Positions 47,521 through 59,110 of a stretch of 64,000 bases of DNA are shown here, piece by piece. Origin of the DNA: Isoetes taiwanensis (Eukaryota; Streptophyta; Lycopodiopsida; Isoetales; Isoetaceae). The stretch is from contig JAJEKV010000051.1 of NCBI GenBank assembly GCA_021234155.1, positions 7,476,761 to 7,540,760 on the forward strand. The letters run 5' to 3'. The notes beneath the pieces are model-generated. The model saw nothing but the letters and a program-made list of their open reading frames with translations, did no database searches and was not told where the DNA came from. The position numbers were made by a program, and so were the translations under genes. The number at the start of each line of letters is the position of its first letter. Within the stretch, counting starts at the first letter, position 1.

Positions 47521-50500
47521 GTTTGATAAGTTCTCCCAGACGGATATTGGATTTTTTTGGCCCTTATCGAACGAGGGCCCTTGAACGAAGGATTCAACGG
47601 TTGGATAGGGGAACCGAGATCCGTGAGTGTGGTCTTTAGCGTATGGCCCCCCGGGGGAGCGCTGCCAGGAAAGGCTGCCTCGGGAAACTTTTTGGGGCTC
47701 GCCTCCTGGGGTTCGAACTCTCCCCTCTAATGAGGCGGCCTTGCAAGGTCCTGGCCTTGTTTGACTTGGGCAAGTGTGCCCGCCGCTGCCCAACAACAGC
47801 TGCCCTGACCGTTCTAATGCAAACACTTTGATCTAAACCTTGTCCAGAAATTTTGAAAACTGGCATGTATGTTGGCGATGACTTAGGAAGCCTGCTGACA
47901 AAAAATCAGAATTTAATTCCGTACTATGCATTAATTATGAATTTATGAATGTCTTGCTACTGCAAAAGCTGCCCTTTACTTCTAACTGCCACAACGGGAG
48001 GAGTACAGATCCAAACTCCATTCCGTCAGTTCCCTTGCTTCGCGTTCTCAACTGCATCTTATCGGCCAAGTCCCAAGTGTAAAAGACCAAAACTCGGCAC
48101 CCAAAATGCAAACCCTGCTAGAACCTGGCAACTCATAGGGTCTAGGTTTCGGAGGCTCTATCCTTGTCAGATTCGACTAGGACCTTGCGCCGTATCTTGA
48201 CGTAGAGGGGGGGTGTTGACGCCAGAGCATGGACCCTAAAAACCACCCGGAAGCAGCTTGCCCCAAAAGTCCTCTCCCGAAGGCCCCCCGGCGACGGCGG
48301 GCAACTTCCCCCTCTCCTAATCATGATTCGCTCGCCAATGGACTCCTAACGCCGACATTACCATGGAGACCAAGTTTCGCGGGCTAGAAGACCACCCCTT
48401 CTCGAGGAAGGCCAAACTATCTCATGTCCAACACACTCGTAGTCAATTGGCCTAGGAGGTGGTCACGAATCAACGCAACGTAGGGCGTAAGTGTTTCTTT
48501 CTTTTGCAAAACCGACCGCAACTTGGTCTCTAGGGTAATTTTGGCCTCCCTGACGATGTGGTGAAGTCGAATCGCCATTCCGAGACCTCCGCAATGTCCG
48601 AATGACAAAACACTTTGGTTTCTACACGGCCGACCGCCAAAACGCCTTTTGCTTTTGATAAGTTCTCCTGACGGATGTTGGATTTTTTTGGACCTTGTCG
48701 AGCTAGGGCCCTTGAACGAAGGATTCAACGGTCGGATAGGGGAACCGAGATCCGGAGTGTGGTCTTTAGCGCACGGCCCCCTGGGGAGCCGCCAGAAAGG
48801 CTACCTCTGAAATTTTTGGGCTCGCCTCTTGGGGTTCTGGACTCTCCCTCTAATGAGACAGCCTTGCAAGGTCCCCGCCTTGTTTGACTTGGGCAAGTGT
48901 GCCAAATTCGGTACGCCAACAACAAAGTTGCCCGGACCGTTCTAATGCAAACACTTTGATCTAAACCTTGTCCAGACATTTTGAAAACTGGCATGTATGT
49001 TGGCGATGACTTAGGAAGGAATTTAATTCCGTACTATGCATTAATTACAAATTTATGAATGTCTTGCTACTGCAAAAGCTGCCCTTTACTTCTAACTGCC
49101 ACAACGGGAGGAGTATAGATCCAAACTCCATTCCGTCAGTTCCCTTTGCTTCGCGTTCTCAACTGCATCTTATCGGCCAAGTCCCAAGAGCAAAAGACCA
49201 AAACTCGGCACCCAAAACGCAAACCCTGCTAGAACCTGGCAACTCATAGGGTTTACGTTTCAGAGGCTCTATCCTTGTCAGATTCGACTAGGACCTTGGG
49301 CCGTGTCTTGACGTAGAGGGGGGGTACGTTGCAGTATTCGACAGCCACCTCCTAGGCCAATTGACTACGAGTGTGTTGGACATGAGATAGTTTGACGCCA
49401 GAGCACGGACCCTAAAAACCATCCGGAAGCAGCTTGCCCCAAAAGTCCTCTCCCGAAGGCCCTGGCGACGGACGGGCAACTTCCCCTCTCGAATCGTGAT
49501 TCGCTCGCCAATGGACTCGAACGTCGACATTGCCCCCTCGGGGACCAAGGTTCGTGGCCGTAAGACCACCCCCTTCTCGAGGAAGCGCCAAACTATCTCA
49601 TGTCCAACACACTCGTAGTCAATTGGCCTAGGAGGTGGTCATTTAATACCGCAACGTAGGGCTTAGTGTTTCTTTCTTTGCAAAACCGACCGCGTAAACT
49701 TGGTCTCTAGGGTAATTTCGCCTCCCTGACGATGTGGCGAAGTCGAATCGCCATTCCCGAGCCTCTCGCAATGTCCGAACGACAAAACACTTTGGTTTCT
49801 ACACGGCCGACCGGGGACGCCGCGGTTTGATAAGTTCTCCCGGACGGATGTTGGATTTTTTGGACCTTATCGGCCGTGGCCCTTGAACGAAGGATTCAAC
49901 GGCCGGATAGGGGAACCCGGTGATCCCGGAGTGTGGTCTTTAGCGCACGGTCCCCCTGGGAGCCGCCGGGAAAGGCTACCTCGAAATTTTTGGGGCTCGC
50001 CTCTTGGGGTTCTGGACTCTCCCCTCTAATGAGTCGGCCTTGCAAGGTCCCGGCCTTGTTTGACTTGGGCAAGTGTGCCCCGGCTGCCCAACAACAGCTG
50101 CCCGGACCGCTCTAATGCAAACACTTTGATCTAAACCTTGTCCGGAAATTTTGAAGACCGGCCTCAGATGTTGGCGATGACTTAGGAAGCCTGCCACAAA
50201 AAATCAGAATTTAATTCCGTACTATGCATTAATTACAAATTTATGAATGTCTTGCTACCGCAAAGCCGCCCTTTACTTCTAACCGCCACAACGGAGGAGT
50301 ACAGATCCAAACTCCATTCCGCCGGTTCCCCTTGCTTCGCGTTCTCAATCGCATCTTATCGCCAAGTCCGGCGTGTAAAAGACCAAAACTTCGCACCCAA
50401 AACGCAAAACCCCGCTAGAACCCGCAACTCATAGGGTTTACGCCGGAGGTTTCTATCCTTGTCGATTCGGACTAGGACCTTGCGCCGTATCTTGACGTAG

Positions 50501-53500
50501 GGGGGTGTTGACGCTGAGCATGGACCCTAAAACCACCCGAAGCGGCTTTTGCCCCAAAAGTCCTCTCCCCGGGCCACGGCGACGACGGGCAACTTCCCCT
50601 CTCCTAATCATGATTCGCTCGCCAATGGACTTCGAACGCCGACATTACCCGGAGATCAAGTTTCGGTGGCTAGAAGACCACCCCTTCGAGGAAGGCGTCA
50701 AACTATCTCATGTCCAACACACTTTCGTAGTCAATTGGCCTAGGAGGTGGTCATTATCATCGCAACGTGGGGGGCGTAAGTGTTTCTTTCTTTTGCAAAA
50801 CCGACCGTGCAACTTGGTCTCTAGGGTAATTTCGCCTCCCTGACGATGTGGCGAAGTCGAATCGCCATTCCGAGCCTCCGCAATGTCCGAACGACAAAAC
50901 ACTTTGGTTTCTACACCTGCCGACCGCCAGGGGCCTTCGTTTGATAAGTTCTCCCGGGCGGATGTTGGATTTTTGGACCTTATCGGTGCCAGGCCCTTGA
51001 ACGGCTGGGATTCAACTGGCCGGATAGGGGAACCGAGATCCGGGAGTGTGGTCTTTAGCGTACGGCCCCCCGGGGGAGCGCTGCCAGGAAAGGCTACCTC
51101 GGGAACTTTTTTGGGGCTCGCCTCTTGGGGTTCGGACTCTCCCCTCTAATGAGTCGGCCTTGCAAGGTCATGGCCTTGTTTGACTTGGGCAAGTGTGCCA
51201 GCTCGGCTGCCCAACAACAGGCTGCCCGGACCGTTCTAATGCAAACACTTTGATCTAAACCTTGTCCAGAAATTTTGAAAACTGGCCTGTATGTTGGCGA
51301 TAACTTAGGAAGCCTGCTGACAAAAAATCAGAATTTAATTCCGTACTATGCATTAATTACAAATTTATGAATGTCTTGCTACTGCAAAAGCTGCCCTTTA
51401 CTTCTAACTGCCACAACGGGAGGAGTACAGATCCAAACTCCATTCCGTCAGTTCCCGTTGCTTCGCGTTCTCAACTGCATCTTATCGGCCAAGTCCCAAG
51501 TGCAAAAGACCAAAACTCGGCACCCAAAACGCAAACCCTGCTAGAACCTGGCAACTCATAGGGTTTACGTTTCAGAGGCTCTATCCTTGTCAGATTCAAC
51601 TAGGACCTTTAAGGCCGTGTCTTGACGAGGGGGGGTGTTGACGCGAGCACGGACCCTAAAACCATCCGAAGCGGCTTGCCCCAAAAGTCCTCTCCCCGGG
51701 CTCTCGGGCGACGGACGGGCAACTTCCCTCCCGAATCGTGGATTCGCTCGCCAATGGACTCGAACGCCGACATTGCCCCCGGGACCAAGTTTCGGCGGGC
51801 GAAGACCACCCCTTCTCGAGGAAGGCAAACTATCTCATGTCCAACACACTCGTAGTCAATTGGCCTAGGAGGTAGGCAGCCGAATAATCGCAAACGTAGG
51901 GCGTAAGTGTTTCTTTCTTTTGCAAAACTGACCGCAACTTGGTCTCTAGGGTAATTTCGCCTCCCGACAATGTGGCGAAGTTGAATCGCCTTATTCCGAG
52001 CCTCCACAATGTCCGAATGACAAAACACTTTGGTTTCTACACCTGCCGATCGCAGAACGCTTCATGGGTTTGATAAGTTCTCCTGGACGGATGTTGGATT
52101 TTTGGACCTTATCCACCGAGGGCCCTTCAACGGGATTCAACGGGCGGATAGGGGAACCGAGATCCCGGAGTGTGGTCTTTAGCGTCACGGCCCCCTGGGA
52201 GCCCAGAAAGGCTACCTCGAAATTTTTGGGGCTCGCCTCTTGGGGTTCTGGACTCTCCCCTATAATGAGGCGGCCCTTGCAAGGTCCTGGCCTTGTTTGA
52301 CTTGGGCAAGTGTGCCAGCTTCGGTTGCCCAACAACAGGCTGCCCCTAACCGCTCTAATGCAAACACTTTGATCTAAACCTTGTCCGGAAATTTTGAAAA
52401 CGGCCTCAGTATGTTGGCGATGACTTAGGAAGCCTCGGCCGACAAAAAATCAGAATTTAATTCCGTAGTATGCATTAATTACAAATTTATGAATGTCTTG
52501 CTAATGCAAAGCGCCCTTTACTTCTAACCGCCACAACGGGGAGAGGATCCAAACTCCCCTTTGCTTCGCGTTCTCAATCGCATCTTATCGGCCAAGTCCG
52601 GTGCAAAAGACCAAAACTTCGGCACCCAAAACGCCAAACCCCGCTAGAACCCGCAACTCATAGGGTTTACGCTTGAGGCTCTATCCTTGTCGATTCGACT
52701 AGGACCTTTATACCGTATCTTGACGTGAGGGGGTGTTGACGCCCGAGCATGGACCCTAAAACCACCCTAAGGCGGCTTGCCCCAAAAGTCCTCTCCGGAA
52801 GACCCCGTGACCGGGACGGGCAACTTCCCTCTCCTAATCATGATTCGGCTCGCCAATGGACTCGGGCGCCGACATTACCCCTCGAGACCAAGTTTCGGGG
52901 CGAAAGACCATCCCTTCTCGAGGAAGCGCCAAACTATCTCATGTCCAACACACTTTCGTAGTCAATTGGCCTAGGAGGTAGGCCGTCCGAATCTCGCAAC
53001 GTGGGGCGTAAGTGTTTCTTTCTTTTGCAAAACGGACCGCGTAACTTTGTCTCTAGGGTAATTTCGCCTCCCGGACGATGTGGCGAAGTCGAATCGCCAT
53101 TCCTGAGCCTCCGCAATGTCCTAATGACAAAACACTTTGGTTTCTACACCTGGCCGACCGCCAGAACGCCAGCGGTTTGATAAGTTCTCCGGACGGATGT
53201 TGGATTTTTTTGGACCTTATCGAGCCAGGGCCCTTGAACAAAGGATTCAACGGCCGGATAGGGGAACCGAGATCCCGAGTGTGGTCTTTAGCGACGGCCC
53301 CTGAGCCGCCCGAAAGGCTACCTCGGGGAAATTTTTGGGGCTCGCCTCTTGGGGTTCGGACTCTCCCCTCTAATGAGGCGGCCTTGCAAGGTCCTGGCCT
53401 TGTTTGACTTGGGCAAGTGTGCGGCCGGCTGCCCAACAACAAAGCTGCCCTGACCGCTTCTAATGCAAACACTTTGATCTAAACCTTGTCCAGAAATTTT

Positions 53501-54130
53501 GAAAACGGCCTCATGTTGGCGATAACTTAGGAAGCCTCACACGACAAAAATCAGAATTTAATTCCGTAGTATGCATTAATTACAAATTTATGAATGTCTT
53601 GCTACTTTTGCAAAAAGTCGCCCTTTTACTTCTAACCGCCACAACGGAGGGAGTACGATCCAAACTCCATTCCGTCGCCTTCCCGTTGCTTCGCGTTCTC
53701 AATCGCATCTTATCGGCCAAGTCCCAAGTGCAAAAGACCAAAACTTCGGCACCCAAAAACGCAAACCCCGCTAGAACCTCGGCAACTCATAGGGTTTACG
53801 TTTGGATGCTCTATCCTTGTCGATTCAACTAGGACCTTGGCGCCGGGTGTCTTGACGTGGGGGGGGTGTTGACGCCCGAGCACGGACCCTAAAACCATCC
53901 GAAGCAGCTTTGCCCCAAAAGTCCTCTCCCCGAAGGCCCCGCGACGGACGGGCAACTTCCCCTCTCCTCGAATCGTGATTCGCTCGCCAATGGACTCTAA
54001 CGCCGACATTGCCCCAGGGACCAAGTTTCGTGGGCCGTAAGACCACCCCTTCTCGAGGAAGCGTCAAACTATCTCATGTCCAACACACTCGTAGTCAATT
54101 GGCCTAGGAGGTGGCTGTCGAATATTGCTA
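47521..54130. repeat. ~1.1 kb tandem array, about six units (copy 2)
   Basis: Unit starts (gtttgataagttctcc) lie near 47521, 48653, 49825, 50939, 52068 and 53175, giving periods of 1107 to 1172 bp. The longest unit carries an extra inverted block. A diverged partial unit continues to about 54660. Units differ mainly by small changes such as aactgcatc versus aatcgcatc, that is at CTG/CAG-type sites. No protein frame survives through a whole unit, so this is satellite-like non-coding DNA inside the CACTA element. Confidence 0.92.
49325..49660. repeat. Inverted repeat in second tandem unit
   Basis: Arms of about 70-75 bp (near 49325-49400 and 49585-49660) are reverse complements; both contain the ctaggccaattgacta / tagtcaattggcctag block. 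Only the second unit of the array has it, and the second unit of copy 1 has it too (about 9474-9545 and 9708-9780). Confidence 0.8.
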
Positions 54131-54689
54131 TGCATTAATTAATTCCTTACTATGCATTAATTCCGAATTTATGAATGTCTTGCTACTTCCCAACAACAGG
54201 CTGCCTAGACCGTTCCAATGCTACCTATTTGATCAGAACTTTATCCGGAAATTCTAAAAATTTGCCTGTATGATGGGGATGACCTAGGAAGCCAGCTGAC
54301 AAAAAATCAGAATTTAATTCCATACCATGCATTAATTACGAATTTATGAAGCGTAATGCAAAAGAACGATAACTAAAAAAAAATTCTGCATCGAAAAAAG
54401 GTGAAATTTTGACAAACGGTTAAACGCGTCTTGGGGTGACATGAGAAAAAACATTTCACTAGGATATGCAAGGTTTGGTGCACGATGAAATAGCTCCGAG
54501 TCTTCCGTGAGCTCACATGCCGCCACAAAAGTTCTCTTTACGAAGGCCCCGGGCGATGGACGAGCAATTTCCCTCTCCAAACCATGATTTGGCTCTTCCA
54601 ATGGACTCGAGAATATCGACATTACCCTCGGGACCAACTTTCGTGGCCAGAAGACCACCCTTGTTCTCCAAAAAGAACAAAGTACACTA

Positions 54690-54912
54690 GACGCCCGGCC
54701 AGACGCCACGCCGCGACGCCACGCGTCTCACGCCGACGCCACGCCGCAGATGTGACACCCGCCGTCCACCGGCGTGACAGATCCGCCACGCCACGGTGTC
54801 GACGTCGCCGCGAGACGCCGCGACGCTGACGCGATGTGCGACGCGGACGCCGCGCATTGACGCCTCATGGTCACGCGCAATTGCGGCGTCCGCGACTCGA
54901 CGCCGCAAGCCC
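54690..54912. repeat. CACTA right subterminal repeats
   Basis: GC-rich tract of gacgcc/cgacgcc motifs. These are the reverse complement of the motif family at the left end (ggcgtc/gacgtc), so the two subterminal blocks face each other as expected for one element. Confidence 0.75.
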
Positions 54913-54942
54913 ACGTCGCTAAATGTCCATTCTCTTGTTGTG
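54913..54942 (-). repeat. CACTA right terminal inverted repeat
   Basis: The reverse complement begins cacaacaagagaa and ends tttagcgacgt, matching the left end. It is followed by ata, the same trinucleotide that precedes the left end. Confidence 0.85.
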
Positions 54943-55063
54943 ATAATTAGAGTAATCTGATAGTTCAGGGTAGCTTAAAGTTTGAATTTAAGCCAGGAAA
55001 GCATGTTCTAACACTAAGAAACTGTTTAGAAAACCAAAATTAGAGCAAAAAAGGAGTAACCCC

Positions 55064-55134
55064 TCACAGAGTGCGCCCATGGCCTTTTCAAAAGTTTTGA
55101 AAGTGCTTCTCGCGCCTGTGTGAGTGGTAGCAGT
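55064..55134 (+). repeat. Leader direct repeat, right of CACTA
   Basis: Partner of 45230-45300: taacccctcacagagtgcgc, then ttttcaaaagttttgaa, then tgtgtgagtgg. Confidence 0.75.
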
Positions 55135-55215
55135 ATTTTTTGCCTGAAAAGCACTAATGTTTTACATAATGGTATGACATGAAATTGCAGGTCCAAACCC
55201 TGAAACTCCCAAACC

Positions 55216-55245
55216 TATAAATAGACCCTTAGGGTTTTTCATTTT
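55216..55245 (+). promoter_or_regulatory. TATA box with reverse telo-box
   Basis: tataaata at 55216-55223 is followed by acccttagggtttttc, a telo-box in reverse (AAACCCTAA), and a pyrimidine-rich stretch typical of plant start regions. The ORF start is about 105 bp downstream. This looks like a genuine Pol II promoter separate from the LTR promoter. Confidence 0.6.
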
Positions 55246-55327
55246 CACCTTTCTCCTCCAGCTAGCTGCTCTCCAGCCAAGAAGGCGATTTTTAGGCGCT
55301 CAGAAGGCGATTGATGTATTTCAAAAC

Positions 55328-55867
55328 ATGGGCCGCACCAAACAAACTGCTCGAGTGATTATGTCAGACGGATCCACTAGCATCCAGGTTCTTGTAGCAG
55401 AACAGAGGGAGGCTCGGGAGCGAGCCAGAGAAGAAGAAAACCTTAACCCAGACCCAGACGCTCAGGAGGATGACGAGCAGCATCAAGACTAGGAAGAACA
55501 ACCACAAGACCCTGATAACCAAGAAGACCCCGAGAATCAGAGCGATGACGAAGAGAAGGATAATGAGGAGGACCTGGCAACGTCTCCAGGAAGCTCATCC
55601 AATCGAAAAATGATGCACTCGGATGACCTGGCGCCTCAAAAGAAGCTTCAGGCAAAGATCTTGTCGGGCCGGAGCTTCGAAAAAAATGCCCCTGCCGACG
55701 TGGCAGGGGTAATTTCAAGGTCCTGGAGGCCACATATGGGAACGTACGCGAGCAGAAGATTTTTGGAAGAAAGAAACCTGGCGACGCCGCTACCAGTTTT
55801 CTTCCAGAAACCTTATGCTCGCGTAGGTTCCCTTATAGGTAACCTTCAGGACCCTGAAATTACTTAA
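55328..55867 (+). CDS. Acidic protein with histone H3-tail-like N-terminus
   Basis: The first ATG after the TATA box gives MGRTKQTARVIMSDGST. Residues 3-9, RTKQTAR, equal histone H3 residues 2-8. If Met is removed, as is usual before Gly, Lys falls at position 4 exactly as in H3. Then comes a helix-prone charged stretch (EQREARERAREEE) and a low-complexity D/E/Q/N region (about residues 38-85), followed by S/K-rich sequence. An in-frame TAG at codon 55 (55490-55492) would stop the product at 54 residues. It reads ..GAC TAG GAA.., where CAG would continue, and such CAG sites are often altered in this window. The last ~50 codons lie in a foldback sequence. It may be the gag-like start of the retroelement or a captured gene. 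Family not recognised. Confidence 0.5.
55589..55846 (+). repeat. Direct repeat of ORF 3' part, copy A
   Basis: ggaagctcatccaatcgaaa through the foldback is found again at 56691-56952, 1102 bp downstream, at about 85-90 percent identity. Copy A includes the 3' half of the H3-tail-like ORF. Confidence 0.92.
55709..55863. repeat. Foldback (long inverted repeat), copy A
   Basis: Arms of about 70 bp: the left arm starts gtaatttcaaggtcctg and passes through tacgcgagcag to ttttggaag. The right arm is its reverse complement, through cttccagaaacc, ctcgcgtaggttccc and caggaccctgaaattac. Loop is short. This looks like a foldback MITE. It supplies the C-terminal codons of the ORF. Confidence 0.8.
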
Positions 55868-56185
55868 GATTATGGGACAATGTTTTTTTAAGTCATTTTT
55901 AGGTGATTTTCACCCAAAAATGTCAGGCGGCGCTTGGGTGACGCCGCCAACACAGTCAATTCAAGGTAAACAATAAAATTTTAGAATATCAGAATACAGA
56001 AAATTTCATAGCATTAATATACAGAAAATTGATTTGCAACTCACTGGTATTAACCAAAGCATGGCCATAACCAGAGCTTAAAGAGTCGTTGCCATAACCA
56101 TAGCCAGAGCCTAGAGCTTAAACAGCTGTTGCTGGAACAGGGGAGACCTCCATTGCTGCTGCACTGTCTCAAACTCGAAAGAATG

Positions 56186-56350
56186 GCAAAAACTGCTCTA
56201 AAAATTGAAAGCAGAGCTTGAAAACTGAGAACCTTAAAAACTGCTCTAAACCGAAAGCAGAGCTTGAAAACTGAGAACCTGAGAAGTTGAAAACTCAGAA
56301 ACCTAAGAACTCAAAAGCTGCTCGAAACCATATGCAGAGCTTGAAAATGA
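56186..56350 (+). repeat. ~47-bp tandem repeats
   Basis: Three to four imperfect units containing aaaactgctctaaa, gaaagcagagcttgaaaa and ctgagaacct. No coding meaning seen. Confidence 0.8.
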
Positions 56351-56690
56351 GTTGGGTCACAGATCTTTTTAGCCGTGCATCCACAGTTGCTTTTAGAAGT
56401 AAGAAAATAAGACGCATCTTCTGATTTATAAAAAAATGAGACCCATCTTCTGGTTTGAGCGAACCGGCAAAAAAATACCACATAACCTGAGACCTTAAAT
56501 CTAAAACGAGTCACAAAGACTTCATAACCTCAATAACCTCGAAAGCCACCAAATAAACACAAGCTGCAGGAAGGATCTGCAAATGCAACAAGAACAGCAT
56601 TATAATAAAAAAAACTCAAAAAACCAAACAAAGACACAAAAGATTTAGACAAGAAGTACCTCAACTGAAGATCGTCTCCTAACACCTCGA

Positions 56691-56952
56691 GGAAGCTCAT
56701 CCAATCGAAAAATGATGCACTCGGATGACCTGGTGCCTCAAAAGAAGCTCCAGGCGAAGGTCTCGCCGGATCGGAGCTTCGAAAAAAAAATGCCCCTGCC
56801 GACGTGGCAGGGGTAATTTCAAGGTCCTGAAGGCCACGTATGGGAACCTGCGCGAGCAAAAGGTTTCTGAAAGAAACCTGGTGGCGGCGCCGCTCACAGC
56901 TGCCGCCGCCAGGTTTCTTCCAGAAACCTTATGCTCGCATAGGTTCCGTTAT
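56691..56952 (+). repeat. Direct repeat of ORF 3' part, copy B
   Basis: Partner of 55589-55846. It contains the palindrome cccctgccgacgtggcagggg minus edge differences and the long foldback. It lacks the promoter and the 5' half of the ORF. Confidence 0.92.
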
Positions 56953-56953
56953 A
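56839..56953. repeat. Foldback (long inverted repeat), copy B
   Basis: About 50-bp arms with roughly 44 of 50 paired positions, joined by a loop of about a dozen bases: left ...gcgagcaaaaggtttctgaa, right ...ttccagaaaccttatgctcgc. The outer part of the right arm present in copy A is missing. A transcript would form a strong hairpin. Confidence 0.85.
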
Positions 56954-58607
56954 CATAATAAAAAAGCTAATTGTATATCACATTCAATACAAGCTTTCAC
57001 ATGTGCAAGAAGTGCTGGTTTTTTTAAGATATGTACGTAGCGTCTCCATAGGGATTTCAACCCTACTGGATCCTCGATCAGACATTAGCAAACTGATCGA
57101 AGCAACAAATGTTTCTCAGAAAGGATTATGCTTGAATTAGGTGGTTCTTCCTAGATGTGAATATCTTGTTATTTCATTACATCCCCATATGGCATATTTC
57201 AGACCAAGGAAACATCTTAAGGGAACCTCTACTTACTAGAACGCAGCATAGAGATTTGATAATAACAAATATGGTGTAGCATCTCCAGGGTCCAATTCAA
57301 AGCTATTCAATCTACTTGAAATCAAGACAAATGAAATCACTCTAGCAAATGAAATCACTCTAGGTCTCTGCCTAGATGAAGAGATTCATGCAATAATAAT
57401 TGTGTTCCGAAGCATTGTTCTTAGGTGCTCTGTGTGCATTTGAAATTGGAAATGGACATAACAAGTATTTTATTCTGAATATAACCGATTTAAAATACAT
57501 AACATTCTTCTACTTTTAAAATAAATTCGCGTACCTCATCTATAAATGCTTTTCTCCTTGATGTGGGCAATTTGAAGGAGCTGGATCAAGGCAAAGGAAG
57601 CCACATGTTTCTATGTACATGAATATTATGCACAAGGCATATTTCTTGACGAAACAACAAAGCATTGTTTCTGGATTTCTTCAGCAGAACTTCACTGCTT
57701 TACCTGCTAGCAAAAAGGTAGGAGCATGTAAGTTTTGTATTTGAGCCCTTAAACAGATGGCAAATCCGTAGTTCTCTTTAGATAGAGGAATGATATCTGA
57801 ATATACTTATGCTGCATCCTTTCAGCAAATTCGAAGCTTCAGAACTCTGGATGAAATACTGAAATGTGATGAAAAAGGACTTACCATTTCATAAGTCCAG
57901 ATAAAGAAAATGAACCACTTATTTTCTTTTGTAACAGTCCAAAATCAATCAATGGCTGCATCTTTGCCTTTGCCAAGTCATTCACATGGGGATCTGCACA
58001 AACATCTAACAAGGTCGCCACAAATTTCTCATTGTTTCACATAAATAAAAATGTCACTATTTCAATCTTAAAACTTAGGCTTAGGATTAGCATACCCATG
58101 GTCTGAAGGTATGAAGGTCTTTCTTCCAGCGATATTTCTTACCATTCTTGCGTTTTCTATGAAATCGGTCGAGGTCTTCTGCCAGATGCTACCATCTAGC
58201 ATCAGAGGGACCTGTACAATGTTTTAAAACCTCTATGGCTTCATCTGGCAAAACTTCCTCTAGATATTCCAGCCTTAAATTACTGCTACGAGAGGGTTCA
58301 ACAAACAGAATAAAAACTAGGGCAAATACGTCTCCGAACTCCAGCTCCGGTAGCTTGAAAGCTTGAAAGCGAAATCTAGCAAAGTTTGCCCTTGTTTGGC
58401 ACGACTGGCAGTTAGGGTTCTTGAAAAAACAAGCTCGATATATCCCACAGGCCCGATTTGCAAAAGAGGACCAAGGTATAAAAGCAATAGCAAAATCTAT
58501 ATTATTAATGAATTACGTGCTATATCCACGTGGGCCTCGGTACCTCCACCACTCCACACGCCCGGGTATACCACGTGGCGAAGGGTGATTGGCTGGGGAA
58601 TCTAGGC

Positions 58608-58661
58608 TTGGGGGGAGGGGGGGGATAGATAGGATTTTTTTTTTTTTTTTTTTTTTTTTTT
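58608..58661. repeat. G runs followed by 27-T homopolymer
   Basis: ggggggagggggggggatag leads into a run of 27 T. On the minus strand this is a poly(A) tail position, so it may mark the 3' end of a minus-strand retroposon. No target duplication was identified. Confidence 0.6.
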
Positions 58662-58919
58662 GCAAAATAGAGCTAGCACGTTTCCCAAGAAATCAAAATT
58701 GAAGGCCCAAATGAAGGTATTTTTGAAAATTCTTTTTTGCAAAAAGAATCTTTTTTGATGCTCTCCATGATGATGGAATCTTTTTTAAATGAGATCTTTC
58801 ATTTTTTGGTTCAAGGAAGGTATGGAAATAGTGAGTTGGCAATGACAAGATGACATGGCAAAAGGAACGATGAGATGTCAAACAACTTGGCAAAAAATAT
58901 TTTTAGTCAAAACATGAGC

Positions 58920-59110
58920 CGAGGTGGAGATGATGTGTGTGACATGTGGATGATGACGTGGAGGTGTTGGTGATGATGTGGCAAGATGACATATCACCCT
59001 TATGAACTTTAACAACTTAAATTGAAGAATTTTTGCAAATTCTCAATGGGGTGACACGTGTGTGACATGACATGGCAATGAAGATGAGGTGTATGATGAC
59101 TTGGCTATTT
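58920..59110 (+). repeat. GATGACATGTGG-type minisatellite
   Basis: Irregular short units built from gatgatg, tgtgacatg, gacatggca and gatgacgtgg. Low complexity, no gene. Confidence 0.6.

Larger units (their letters stand above)
39802..50510. repeat. Long direct duplication, copy 2
   Basis: This is the partner of the segment starting at base 1, offset by about 39.80 kb at the left and 39.88 kb at the right. It holds the cleaner reading of every shared element: the LINE fragment keeps a longer open frame, and the LTR ends and PBS are undamaged. Unlike copy 1 it continues past the breakpoint, through more tandem units to the right end of the CACTA element. Confidence 0.9.
45332..54942. mobile_element. 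CACTA-type DNA transposon filled with tandem units
   Basis: The left end reads cacaacaggagaaaggccat and the reverse complement of the right end reads cacaacaagagaatggacat. Both continue into ttagcgacgt, so about 27 of 30 terminal bases match. This resembles the CACTA-superfamily end (CACTACAAGAAAA...TTAGCGACG). The flanking trinucleotide is ata on both sides, the 3-bp target duplication typical of CACTA. Both subterminal regions are packed with cgacgtc/gacgcc motifs, also typical. Length is 9611 bp. No full transposase is recognised. Instead the interior holds one exon-like minus-strand piece, a tRNA-like trimer, a GA tract and about six ~1.1 kb tandem units. It is inserted in the leader of the retroelement whose LTR ends at 45040. 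Confidence 0.85.

Noticed and set aside
47521-54130. CRISPR array or rDNA spacer as explanation of the tandem units
   Set aside because: Units are 1.1 kb with no constant repeat/variable spacer pattern, and no rRNA sequence borders the array.
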